Part shown: in pieces, positions 25,323 through 32,521 of the stretch
How positions within the stretch are numbered: position 1 is the first letter of the stretch
Layout: every line of letters starts with the position of its first letter
Origin: an uncultured Eubacterium sp.
GTDB taxonomy: Bacteria > Bacillota > Clostridia > Lachnospirales > Lachnospiraceae
Length of the DNA: 32,521 nucleotides
Assembly (NCBI GenBank): GCA_948470065.1
Contig: CAOKNO010000028.1
Span: 1 to 32,521, forward strand
Direction: 5' to 3'
Program-made: the position numbers and the translations under genes
The notes under the pieces: generated by a model
The model's input: only the letters and a program-made list of their open reading frames with translations
Database searches by the model: none
Told to the model about the DNA's origin: nothing

Positions 25323-26171
25323 ATGAGTTACGCAGATAAGGTTTTTATAGGTATGTGCCAGGATATCCTGGATCATGGGACGAGCACAGAAGGGGAACAG
25401 GTACGGCCCCATTGGGAGGATGGGGCAAGCGCGTATACCATTAAGAAGTTTGGGGTAGTGAACCGTTATGATTTATCCAAAGAGTTCCCAGCGGTCACCC
25501 TGCGGAAGACGGCGATTAAAAGCTGTACCGATGAAATGCTCTGGATTTGGCAGAAAAAGTCGAATAATGTCAACGATCTGGGCAGCCATATCTGGGATGC
25601 GTGGGCAGACGAGTCCGGTTCGATTGGGAAGGCTTACGGGTATCAGATGGGGATTAAGCATCGGTACAAGGAAGGGAATATGGATCAGGTGGATCGGGTG
25701 ATCTACGATTTAAAGCAGAATCCGTTCAGCCGCAGGATTTTGACGAACCTTTATGTACACCAGGATTTAAGCGAAATGAACCTGTACCCATGCGCGTACA
25801 GTATGACGTTTAATGTGACGCAGAAGCCAGAACATGGGAAATTGACGCTGAACGCCATTTTAAACCAGAGATCCCAAGATGTGCTGACAGCAAATAATTG
25901 GAATGTATGCCAATATGCCGTGCTGGTGCATATGCTTGCGCAGGTCTGCGGCATGGAGGTGGGGGAATTGGTACATGTGATAGCGGATGCCCATATTTAC
26001 GACAGGCATATCCCATTGGTCAGGGAATTGATCGCCCGGGAAACGTATCCTGCGCCCAAATTCTGGCTGAACCCTGAGATCAAAGATTTCTATGCGTTTA
26101 CCAAGGACGACGTCAAGCTGGAAAATTACCAGACAGGGCCGCAGATAAAGAATATCCCGGTCGCTGTCTGA
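25323..26171 (+). CDS. thyA: Thymidylate synthase
   Basis: This enzyme methylates dUMP to dTMP using methylene-tetrahydrofolate. The 282-residue product has the catalytic Cys157 (LYPCAYSMTF), the phosphate-binding SRRILTNLY block, WIWQKKSNNVNDLGSHIWD and a C-terminal PVAV. The usual RSxDxxLGLPFN segment reads RSQDVLTANNWNVCQYA, so it belongs to a divergent ThyA branch; it resembles the Bacillus subtilis ThyA type in KTAIK...LWIWQ and VNDL. The start follows CGGAGGG by 7 nt. It is not ThyX. The neighbour downstream is convergent with a 6-bp gap. Confidence 0.95.
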   Translation: MSYADKVFIGMCQDILDHGTSTEGEQVRPHWEDGASAYTIKKFGVVNRYDLSKEFPAVTLRKTAIKSCTDEMLWIWQKKSNNVNDLGSHIWDAWADESGSIGKAYGYQMGIKHRYKEGNMDQVDRVIYDLKQNPFSRRILTNLYVHQDLSEMNLYPCAYSMTFNVTQKPEHGKLTLNAILNQRSQDVLTANNWNVCQYAVLVHMLAQVCGMEVGELVHVIADAHIYDRHIPLVRELIARETYPAPKFWLNPEIKDFYAFTKDDVKLENYQTGPQIKNIPVAV

Positions 26172-26177
26172 GTCGGT

Positions 26178-26678
26178 CTAGAGCGGTTCAAAAGCAATCT
26201 GATGCTTTTTCAGGAAAAGCTTAACCATATCGTCCCATCCGTGTTCGAGGGATTTATCCATAGTAAACACACGGCAGGAAATCCCGGTCGTGCATAAAAG
26301 CTGCTGGTTTTGGTATTTCAGGTTCAAGTACATGCCAGCCACATCCTCTGGGGAAAACCCAGCGTGGATGGATTCGACGGTACGGGTTTTGTTCTGGGAT
26401 GAGAGCAGGAAGACGAAGTGGAAGGAAGCAGGCGTGCGCTTTCCCTTGATCAGGCTGTAGCAGGCAGGACGCACCAGGGAAAATGGTACATATCCTTCTT
26501 GGACGGCAGGAAAGGCGTCGTCTTCCGGGCTAAAAAAGCCAGCGTTGGAATGCCCGTCCAATTGGAAGGTCATAAACGTGGTGATGGAGCCTTCCACAAG
26601 AAGGAAGGAGTCAAACGTGCTGGTACACAGCAAGGCGTTCATAAATTCTTTGATATTTAGTATGGATAATGCAATCAT
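26178..26678 (-). CDS. DUF5721-like hypothetical protein
   Basis: The 166-residue product is soluble, with no signal peptide or membrane helix. It starts MIALSILNIKEFMNALL and has alternating hydrophobic strands (DSFLLVEGSITTFMTFQLDG, ASFHFVFLLSSQN) and VESIHAGFSPEDVAGMYLNL. I believe it matches the DUF5721 family of Clostridia from memory, but the function is unknown. The ATG at 26678 follows GGAGG by 5 nt. It is convergent with thyA. Its upstream side faces the inverted copy of the ~80-bp repeat. Confidence 0.7.
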   Translation of the reverse strand: MIALSILNIKEFMNALLCTSTFDSFLLVEGSITTFMTFQLDGHSNAGFFSPEDDAFPAVQEGYVPFSLVRPACYSLIKGKRTPASFHFVFLLSSQNKTRTVESIHAGFSPEDVAGMYLNLKYQNQQLLCTTGISCRVFTMDKSLEHGWDDMVKLFLKKHQIAFEPL

Positions 26679-26749
26679 AACTTCCTCCAAATACAGGTAT
26701 GGTTGGCGGCATTATATCATGGAATACACAGTATGTCAAAGGTGGGGGA

Positions 26750-26812
26750 GGTAATTGCAAACGGGTGGGGAGGTTTTTGGCAAGGGACGCGGCTGGGCAA
26801 TCCATACAAAAG
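26750..26812 (-). repeat. Inverted copy of the ~80-bp dispersed repeat
   Basis: On the minus strand it reads TTTTGTATGGATTGCCCAGC, then CGCGTCCC, and ends TTTGCAATTACC. The left part matches the tandem units at 26846 onward (ATTGCCCAGCCGC); the middle is diverged. Together with the first tandem unit it forms an inverted pair about 35 bp apart. It faces the DUF5721-like gene. Confidence 0.55.
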
Positions 26813-26845
26813 CGGGCTCCGGATGCGGAAGCAAGTCGCCCTTAT

Positions 26846-27160
26846 TTTGTACAGATTGCCCAGCCGCTGATTCCCGGAAAAGAGAGGTTTCACAATTGCC
26901 AACTGAGAGGTAAAAGGTAAACCAAAATTTGAATGGCTTGCCTAACGGCTGTACCCGGAAAAGAGGGTGTTGCAATTGCCAAGTGGGAGGTAAAAGGTAA
27001 ACCAAATTTTGAATGGATTGTTCAGCCGCTGATTCCCGGAAAAGGGAGTGATGCAATTGCCAAGAGGGAGGTAGTGGGTAATCTAAAATATGAATGGATT
27101 GCCCAGCCGCTGTTACGGAAAAGAGGGTTTCACAATTGCCGAAAGGCAGGTAGGAAAGGA
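26846..27160 (+). repeat. Tandem array of four ~80-bp repeats upstream of the aminopeptidase
   Basis: Four units are anchored on CAATTGCC at 26893, 26973, 27054 and 27133, giving periods of 80, 81 and 79 bp. Each reads roughly TGAATGGATTGCCCAGCCGC, TGATTCCCGGAAAAGAGGG, TTTCACAATTGCC, then a GGGAGGTA-type purine run that looks like a ribosome site. The units are diverged by point changes but recognisable along their whole length. The last runs into the aminopeptidase ribosome site. No stop codon interrupts the aminopeptidase frame from 26933 onward, although I do not think it is translated from there. It is not a CRISPR array: the repeats are long and there are no spacers. Confidence 0.8.
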
Positions 27161-27166
27161 GAAGGA

Positions 27167-28444
27167 ATGAAAGAGTTTTTTCAGTTATTAGAAAAGGGCG
27201 GCAGCGCTGTTCTGGTAGTACAGGAAGCCGTGTTGATGCTTAAAGAGGCAGGGTTCCAGGAACTTTGGTTCCAACAGCCTTGGGAGTTGGTAGAAGGAGG
27301 GCGGTACTATGTGAAGCACCATGATACGGCATTGTTTGCCTTTACGATAGGGGACAAGCAGGACACTGAGGGCACAGTGCGTATTGGCGCGGCGCATACG
27401 GACTTCCCTTGTCTTAGGGTGAAGCCAAAGCCAGATGTGTCCACGTCAGGGTATGCGCAGGTGAACGTCGAGGTATATGGAGGGGCGATACTAAATACTT
27501 GGCTAGACAGGCCGTTAGGGATTTCCGGTCGCGTTGCTCTTCAGAGCGAGGACGTCCTACATCCGGAAATCCGGTATATTTCGGTGGAACGCCCGTTGCT
27601 TGTTATACCAAATCTGGCGATCCATATGGATCGGGAAATCAATAAGGGGAAGGCGCTGAACAAGCAGACAGATATGATGCCCATATTAGGGCTTTTAGAG
27701 GAAGGGCTTACCAAAGACGATACGCTGATGCAGTTCTTAGCGGAAGAACTGCAGGTTGAGAAAGAACGTATCCTGGATTATGAATTATGGGTATATTGCC
27801 AGGAAACGCCATGCTGCCTGGGCGTACGGGATGAATTTGTGTTATCCCCAAGGCTTGATAACTTGACGTCCGTATATGCGCTGCTTAAAGGGATCATTCA
27901 GGCAAAACGCGGATGCGGCGTGAATGTAGCGGCTTTTTTTGACCACGAAGAGGTCGGCAGCCATACGAAGCAAGGTGCAGGATCCTTGCTGCTTTTGAAC
28001 TTATTGGATAAAATCCATGACAGCCTGGGCAAAACGTCCGTACAATCCAGGGAAAACCTCTATGACGCGCTGCTTTTGTCTATGGACGTGGCGCATGGCC
28101 TGCACCCCAACCAGATTGGGAAAATGGATGTGACCAACCAGCCCGTCCTAGGAAAAGGCGTATGCATAAAAGAGGCGGCGTCCCAATCATACGCAACCGA
28201 TTGTGAAGCAGTAGCCATCGTAGAGCAGATCTGCAAAAGCTGCGGGATTCCATACCAGAAATTTGTCAACCGTTCCGATATGCAAGGCGGCGGGACGCTC
28301 GGATCCATTGCTTCCTCCATCCTGCCAATCCGTACAATTGACGTAGGGATTGCGCTCCTCGCCATGCACTCCGCAGTAGAAACGATGGGAAAAGCAGATC
28401 TACACTCTCTGGTAGACTTGTCAAAAGCATTTTTCACTCTATAA
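27167..28444 (+). CDS. M18-family aminopeptidase
   Basis: This cytosolic metallopeptidase (aspartyl aminopeptidase type) removes N-terminal residues from peptides. The 425-residue product has the zinc ligands of the family in order: His77 (AAHTDFPCLRVKP), Asp231 (RLDNLTSVYALL), Glu261/262 in FFDHEEVGS, Asp in SMDVAHGLHPN and His in LAMHSAVE. MQGGGTLGSIAS takes the place of the usual GGxTxG block. The length fits the family. I chose the ATG at 27167, about 6 nt after AAAGGAG; the frame also runs upstream through the repeat array to 26933, but that part is repeat DNA. A perfect hairpin follows the stop. Confidence 0.92.
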   Translation: MKEFFQLLEKGGSAVLVVQEAVLMLKEAGFQELWFQQPWELVEGGRYYVKHHDTALFAFTIGDKQDTEGTVRIGAAHTDFPCLRVKPKPDVSTSGYAQVNVEVYGGAILNTWLDRPLGISGRVALQSEDVLHPEIRYISVERPLLVIPNLAIHMDREINKGKALNKQTDMMPILGLLEEGLTKDDTLMQFLAEELQVEKERILDYELWVYCQETPCCLGVRDEFVLSPRLDNLTSVYALLKGIIQAKRGCGVNVAAFFDHEEVGSHTKQGAGSLLLLNLLDKIHDSLGKTSVQSRENLYDALLLSMDVAHGLHPNQIGKMDVTNQPVLGKGVCIKEAASQSYATDCEAVAIVEQICKSCGIPYQKFVNRSDMQGGGTLGSIASSILPIRTIDVGIALLAMHSAVETMGKADLHSLVDLSKAFFTL

Positions 28445-28482
28445 GGTTACTCTGATAAGATTACTCTTGTGGGAAACACCAA

Positions 28483-28513
28483 CTAAAGGATCTGGCTTTG
28501 CCAGATCCTTTAG
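28483..28513. terminator. Perfect 14-bp hairpin after the aminopeptidase gene
   Basis: CTAAAGGATCTGGC and its exact complement are joined by a TTT loop. There is no T-run after it, so termination is likely but not certain. Between the aminopeptidase stop and this stem there is a small imperfect repeat of TTACTCT-type units. From 28514 to 28616 I see no gene, only AT-rich sequence that may be the edge of the IS remnant. Confidence 0.6.
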
Positions 28514-28616
28514 TATCGTATGAAGGCAAACTGCTGCAGACGGAAAATCTTGCTTTGCTGGATTCTCTGTTTTCAAAAATTAAAACGTTCTTCTTTTTGC
28601 AACAATATGTGCTATT

Positions 28617-29282
28617 TTATGATGCATTTGATTTTATATGTTTTATTTCTTTAATTATGGTTCGCATAGATGACTTGCTAATAAATTCGTAGTCTGTTCA
28701 GAAATTGAATACCCTATGCAAGGCATCGGTTAATTCAGTTCTTGTATGAGATGGGATGTACCCGTTAGCAGTATTTAACAGTGTCATCCGCATAGAACGT
28801 AGCATTTCTAAAATCTGGCTGTATAATTTTTCCGAGTTTTTATAGGCTTTATATTTTGGGGAAAAGGTGATGATCAAGGTTTCATCCATGCTGCCTGTAA
28901 CAATCGGGACTTCTTTGTAATAAATCGTATGAAAAATTAGTGGGAGGTCTTGATTGCCTTGCAAGTTTTATCTATACACAGATGGACGCAAAGGCTTTGG
29001 AGAAAGAGATAACCGACATGAAAGAAACGTGTCTCGTTCAGTGGAATGCAAGCAGTCTTAGAGAAATCAATGGTAATTTTCTCGTTGTGTTGACGATAAC
29101 GCTAGCCTGTTCTTTGACCCATGCCATCATTTTTCCCGATTCCCAGAGAATTGTTCCAGCAGGTCATTTAATTTTCCTAATTTCTTGTAGATGTAAGAAG
29201 AAGTCTTTCCATTCTCTTTACGATAAGAAGGCTTGATATAAACATCTTGGTTGTGTTTGCTTCCAGTAATAGATACGTACAT
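28617..29282 (-). pseudogene. Decayed IS1634-like transposase
   Basis: On the minus strand, a start at 29282 behind GGGGGAG gives MYVSITGSKHNQDVYIKPSY and, next, KLGKLNDLLEQFSGNREK before a stop. This resembles the N-terminus of IS1634-group (IS4-superfamily) transposases. One missing A in an A-run shifts the frame, and a second shift then restores KITIDFSKTACIPLNE and VGYLFLQSLC. A large internal deletion near 28950-28965 joins this to the C-terminal part: FHTIYYKEVPIVTGSMDETL, GYIPSHTRTELTDALHRVF, an in-frame TGA (probably a CGA mutation), then TDYEFISKSSMRTIIKEIK. The intact protein would be over 500 residues. It has at least two frameshifts, one nonsense codon and one deletion, so it is inactive. 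The family name is from memory of these motifs. Confidence 0.75.
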
Positions 29283-29410
29283 ACAACTCCCCCGTTTAAA
29301 GCCTTTCTTGATATTATACCAAAAAGAGCATAAAAGAGCACGTATAAATTCATAAAATATGACAAAAAAGCAGATTTTACATGGTCTGCAAAGTATTTAG
29401 CTAGTATCCA

Positions 29411-29475
29411 ACTGTCAAATTCCCGAGTACACGGGTCACAAAATATAGATAAAAATCTCGGAAAAAGTTGACAGT
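29411..29475 (+). promoter_or_regulatory. Inverted repeat overlapping the LRR-gene promoter
   Basis: ACTGTCAAATTCCCGAG (29411-29427) pairs with CTCGGAAAAAGTTGACAGT (29457-29475), apart from a few central mismatches. The right arm contains the -35 TTGACA. It may be an operator or the residue of an IS end. The stretch from 29283 to 29410 is AT-rich with no gene visible. Confidence 0.5.
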
Positions 29476-29497
29476 ATTTTACAGAGGAGGATATAAT
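29468..29497 (+). promoter_or_regulatory. Consensus promoter for the LRR surface-protein gene
   Basis: Perfect TTGACA (29468-29473) and perfect TATAAT (29492-29497) are separated by 18 bp. Transcription would start near 29504, about 90 nt before the LRR start codon. AGGAGG sits inside the spacer, which also makes this a ribosome-site-like stretch for the small ORF at 29501. Confidence 0.65.
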
Positions 29498-29500
29498 ATT

Positions 29501-29599
29501 ATGAATATTTATGGATTGCTTAGGGGAATGGAAAGATGCCTGCGCTTTCTCAAAATCCTAAGGAACGGTTCAGAACAAGGAAGGAGGAAGATGAAATGA
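29501..29599 (+). CDS. Possible 32-residue leader peptide, overlapping the LRR gene
   Basis: The frame from ATG 29501 reads MNIYGLLRGMERCLRFLKIL and ends at a TGA that overlaps the LRR start (ATGA, 4 nt). AGGAGG lies 10 nt upstream. If the TATAAT at 29492 is the real -10, its transcript would begin after this ATG, so either the peptide is made from an upstream promoter or it is not made. The product is basic with no known family. Confidence 0.3.
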   Translation: MNIYGLLRGMERCLRFLKILRNGSEQGRRKMK

Positions 29600-32521
29600 G
29601 AAACCAAAAATATTGGAAACGCTTGGTGGCGCTTATGTTAAGCGCAGTGATGATAGCCCCCATGCCGATAGTGCGGGCTGAAGAAAGGAATGCAGCAGAG
29701 CCCGGGGTGCAGGTTTATGATATGGAGCAGGCAGTTCGGGAAATGGAGGGCAGGGAGGCAGATGCAAAAGATTTTTTGATAGAAGATGGCGTGCTGACAG
29801 AGTATAGAGGCAACGGCGGTGATGTAACTATTCCAAACGGGGTGACGAGCATCGGGGAAATGGCATTTTGGTACTGTAGCGACCTGAAGAGCATAACAAT
29901 ACCAGATAGTGTGACAAGCATAGGAGAACAGGCATTTGGGTACTGCAGCAGGCTGAAGAGCATAACAATACCAGATAGTGTGACAAGCATAGGAGAACGG
30001 GCATTTTGGGGCTGCAGTGGTCTGAGCAGCATAATGATACCAGATAGTGTAACAAGCATAGGAGAACGGGCATTTTGGGACTGCAGCAGTTTGAGCAGCA
30101 TAACAATACCAGATAGTGTAACAAGCATAGGAGAAGAGGCATTTTGGTACTGCAGCGGTCTGAGCAGCATAACGATATCGGATAGTGTAACAAGCATAGA
30201 ATATAGAACATTTGAGGGCTGCAGCAGTTTGAGCAGTATAACGATACCTGCCAGCGTGACGAGCATCGGGGAAATGGCATTTTACGGTTGTAGTGGTCTG
30301 AGCAGCATAACAATACCAGATAGTGTGACAAGTATAGGAGAATTTGCTTTTTGTGGCTGCAGCAGCCTGAGCAGTATAACGATACCTGCCAGTGTGATAA
30401 GCATCGGAAGAAGGGCATTTTACGAATGCAGCGGCCTGAATAGCATAAAAGTGGAAGATGGGAATAAAATTTATGACAGCAGGGAAAATTGCAATGCACT
30501 CATTGAAACGAAAACAAATCACCTGATTATTGGCTGTAATAATGCGGTCATACCAAACGGAGTGATAAGTATCGGAGAATCTGCATTTGGTGACTGCAGT
30601 GGCTTGAAGAACGTAACGATACCGGACAGTGTGACCAGAATAGAGCAGCATGCATTTTCTGGCTGCAGTGGCCTGGGCAGCATAACGATACCGGATAGCG
30701 TGACAATCATAGAGTGGAATGCATTTGGCGGCTGCAGTGGCTTGAAGAGCGTAACGATACCGGACAGTGTGACAATCATAGCGAGTAATATGTTTTATGG
30801 CTGCAGTGCATTGGGCAGCATAACGATACCAAGCAGCGTGACAATCATAGGGGAACAGGCATTTTGGGGCTGCAGTAGCCTGAGCAGCATAACGATACCA
30901 GATAGCGTGACGAGCATAGGGAATAGTGCATTTGGCAGCTGCAGCGGTCTGAGCAGCGTGACAATACCTGCTAGCGTGACAAGAATAGATGGGAATCTAT
31001 TTGATGGTTGCATCGGTTTGACGGGCATAAAAGTGGAAGATGGAAATAAAACTTATGACAGTAGGGAAAATTGTAATGCAGTCATTGAAACAGAAAGTGG
31101 TAGGTTAATCGGTGGCTGTAATAACACGGTTATACCAAGCGGAGTGACAAGTATAGGGGACAGTGCATTTTACGGCTGTAGTGGCTTGGGCAACATAACG
31201 ATACCCGCCAGCGTGACAAGCATAGGGAATAGGGCATTTTGGGGCTGTAGTGGCTTGGGCAGCATAACGATACCCGCCAGCGTGACAAGCATAGAAAGGT
31301 ATGCATTTTCTGATTGCAGCGGCCTGAAAAGCATAAAAGTGGAAAATGAAAATAAAACTTATGACAGCAGGGAAAATTGTAATGCAATCATTGAGACAGA
31401 AAGAAATTGTCTGATTGTCGGATGTGATAATACGGTTATACCAAGCGGAGTGACAAGCATAGAAGGGTGTGCATTTGAAGGACGCAGCAGCTTAAACAGC
31501 ATAACGATACCAGATAGTGTAACAAGCATAGGGTTTAGAACATTTTATGGCTGTAGTGGCTTGGGCAGCATAACGATACCAGACAGTGTGACAAGCATAG
31601 AGTGGGAGGTATTTTCTGGTTGCAGCAGCTTGAGCAGCATAACAATACCAGATAGCGTGACAGATATAGGAAGGGGGGCATTTTCTGGTTGCAGCAGCTT
31701 GAGCAGCATAACAATACCAGATAGCGTGACAGATATAGGAAGGGGGGCATTTTCTGGTTGCAGCAGCTTGAGCAGCATAACGATACCCGCCAGCGTGACA
31801 AGAATAGAGGATAGTGCATTTTATGGCTGTAGCGGCTTGAGCAACATAACAATTTTTTGCCACTGGATCTGGATAGAAGCGGGTATTTTTGAAACGGATA
31901 CTTATGGGATTTCTAGCACTATGACAGAATTTAGAAACCCTGTTGTGACTGTGAGGGGATACGAAGGCTCAAAAGTGCAAGAACTGGTTGATGAGATGAA
32001 TAGTAAATATACAGATACCGTATTCAAATTTGTGGCATTGGATGAGGCAGACAAGGGAGCCTTGGAACAGCTATACCAGTCCTGCCTGGAAAAAGAGAAG
32101 GATGAATACACAGAGGAAAGCTGGAATGGTTTCCAAGCGGCAATGGGGGAAGCGAAAAAAGTCCTGGATGATGAGAAGGCCACGCAGGAAGAGGTGGAAG
32201 AAGCACTTGGAAAATTAGAAGCAGCGCTCAATGCGCTGACAGCAAAGCCAGATGAAGCAGACAAAGCGGTCTTGGAGGATTTGTACCAGTCCTGCCTGGA
32301 AAAAAGGGAGGATGAATATACCGAGGAAAGCTGGAATGGTTTCCAAGTGGCAATGGGTGAAGCAAAAAAAGTCCTGGAGAATGAGAAAGCCACGCAGGAA
32401 GAGGTGGAAGAAGCATTTAGAAAATTAGAAGCAGCGTGCAATGCGTTGGCATTAAAGCCAGATGAAGCAGACAAGGGAGCCTTGGAGGAACTGTACCAGT
32501 CCTGCCTGGAAGAAGAGAAGG
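29596..32521 (+). CDS. Large secreted LRR_5 (BspA-type) and FIVAR-repeat surface protein, 3' truncated by window
   Basis: The frame is open from 29596 to the right edge (975 residues seen, no stop). A signal peptide (YWKRLVALMLSAVMIAPMPI, cleavage near residue 28) and a ~40-residue spacer come first. Then about 25 LRR_5 repeats of 23 residues follow, typified by SITIPDSVTSIGEQAFGYCS. They are interrupted three times by a non-LRR island, VEDGNKTYDSRENCNAVIET, starting near 30451, 31032 and 31338. FIVAR-like three-helix repeats of 70 residues begin at 32041 (DEYTEESWNGFQAAMGEAKK, then ATQEEVEEALGKLEAALNAL). BspA-type repeats mediate adhesion in other gut and oral bacteria; a role in adhesion here is inferred. 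The start follows AAGGAGGAAG by 5-8 nt. The wall anchor, if any, lies beyond the window. Confidence 0.88.
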   Translation, partial: MRNQKYWKRLVALMLSAVMIAPMPIVRAEERNAAEPGVQVYDMEQAVREMEGREADAKDFLIEDGVLTEYRGNGGDVTIPNGVTSIGEMAFWYCSDLKSITIPDSVTSIGEQAFGYCSRLKSITIPDSVTSIGERAFWGCSGLSSIMIPDSVTSIGERAFWDCSSLSSITIPDSVTSIGEEAFWYCSGLSSITISDSVTSIEYRTFEGCSSLSSITIPASVTSIGEMAFYGCSGLSSITIPDSVTSIGEFAFCGCSSLSSITIPASVISIGRRAFYECSGLNSIKVEDGNKIYDSRENCNALIETKTNHLIIGCNNAVIPNGVISIGESAFGDCSGLKNVTIPDSVTRIEQHAFSGCSGLGSITIPDSVTIIEWNAFGGCSGLKSVTIPDSVTIIASNMFYGCSALGSITIPSSVTIIGEQAFWGCSSLSSITIPDSVTSIGNSAFGSCSGLSSVTIPASVTRIDGNLFDGCIGLTGIKVEDGNKTYDSRENCNAVIETESGRLIGGCNNTVIPSGVTSIGDSAFYGCSGLGNITIPASVTSIGNRAFWGCSGLGSITIPASVTSIERYAFSDCSGLKSIKVENENKTYDSRENCNAIIETERNCLIVGCDNTVIPSGVTSIEGCAFEGRSSLNSITIPDSVTSIGFRTFYGCSGLGSITIPDSVTSIEWEVFSGCSSLSSITIPDSVTDIGRGAFSGCSSLSSITIPDSVTDIGRGAFSGCSSLSSITIPASVTRIEDSAFYGCSGLSNITIFCHWIWIEAGIFETDTYGISSTMTEFRNPVVTVRGYEGSKVQELVDEMNSKYTDTVFKFVALDEADKGALEQLYQSCLEKEKDEYTEESWNGFQAAMGEAKKVLDDEKATQEEVEEALGKLEAALNALTAKPDEADKAVLEDLYQSCLEKREDEYTEESWNGFQVAMGEAKKVLENEKATQEEVEEAFRKLEAACNALALKPDEADKGALEELYQSCLEEEK
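31611..31758 (+). repeat. Recent exact duplication of one 69-bp LRR unit
   Basis: The 69 bp at 31621-31689 are repeated without change at 31690-31758, and the identity extends about 10 bp to the left and about 22 bp into the next unit. Other units in the array are diverged, so this copy is recent. Confidence 0.9.
32041..32521 (+). repeat. 210-bp tandem coding repeats (FIVAR domains)
   Basis: Units begin at 32041, 32251 and 32461 (GATGAGGCAGACAA and close variants), each exactly 210 bp long, with high nucleotide identity. The third is cut by the window edge. The period is a multiple of three, so domain number can change without a frameshift. Confidence 0.85.

Noticed and set aside
26846..27160. 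CRISPR array
   Set aside because: The units are ~80 bp, contiguous and diverged, without unique spacers or cas genes.
28498..28692. A 64-codon plus-strand open frame
   Set aside because: It starts inside the perfect hairpin and runs over the antisense of the transposase remnant; no ribosome site.
29638..30651. A 337-codon open frame on the minus strand with Cys/Tyr-rich repeats
   Set aside because: It is the antisense of the LRR_5 repeats; the 69-bp period keeps an antisense frame open. The plus strand has the signal peptide, promoter and known repeat type.

Overview
The window looks like a chromosomal segment of a gut-type Clostridia, most likely Lachnospiraceae. This is inferred from strong AGGAGG-type ribosome sites, mid-range GC, short intergenic gaps, a BspA-type leucine-rich-repeat surface protein, and close matches in gene content to that family. 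No rRNA, tRNA, CRISPR array or prophage is visible.

Layout. (1) 83-802 is a purine nucleoside phosphorylase gene (deoD), preceded by a copy of a dispersed repeat. A 355-bp non-coding stretch of stacked hairpins and a cold-shock protein gene on the minus strand follow. (2) 1490-7977 is a galactoside-uptake locus: an AraC-type regulator diverges from a binding lipoprotein, two permeases and a GH36 alpha-galactosidase. No ABC ATPase is present, so a shared ATPase elsewhere is implied. A 107-bp imperfect inverted repeat closes the locus. (3) On the minus strand, a secreted Ig-like-domain (Big_2) protein with a decapeptide minisatellite lies just upstream of nicotinate phosphoribosyltransferase (pncB). 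(4) 12017-14677 holds a lipoprotein with FKBP/trigger-factor-like architecture and asparaginyl-tRNA synthetase. (5) A convergent DHH phosphoesterase gene follows. Its last codons and stop lie in a short element that recurs at 24764-24826. (6) From a good promoter at 15891, a long plus-strand run reads truA - recJ - an orphan chemoreceptor-signalling-domain-like coiled-coil protein - DUF1002 protein - SAM methyltransferase - hslO - nadE - flavodoxin. Gaps are very short and several genes overlap by 1-4 nt. (7) A small membrane protein diverges from thyA, and a DUF5721-like gene is convergent with thyA. (8) A tandem array of ~80-bp repeats leads into an M18 aminopeptidase gene. (9) A decayed IS1634-like transposase is followed by a large secreted LRR_5/FIVAR protein that runs off the right edge.

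Functional threads. These are sugar scavenging (alpha-galactosides), NAD supply (pncB, nadE), redox protection (Hsp33, flavodoxin), DNA/RNA housekeeping (recJ, truA, asnS, thyA) and two secreted repeat-rich proteins with internally duplicating DNA. The least explained items are three. One is the ~80-bp dispersed repeat, which sits just upstream of start codons (deoD and the aminopeptidase). Another is the shared 3'-end element of the DHH and flavodoxin genes. The third is the receptor-less chemotaxis-like protein buried in the truA-recJ-nadE run.
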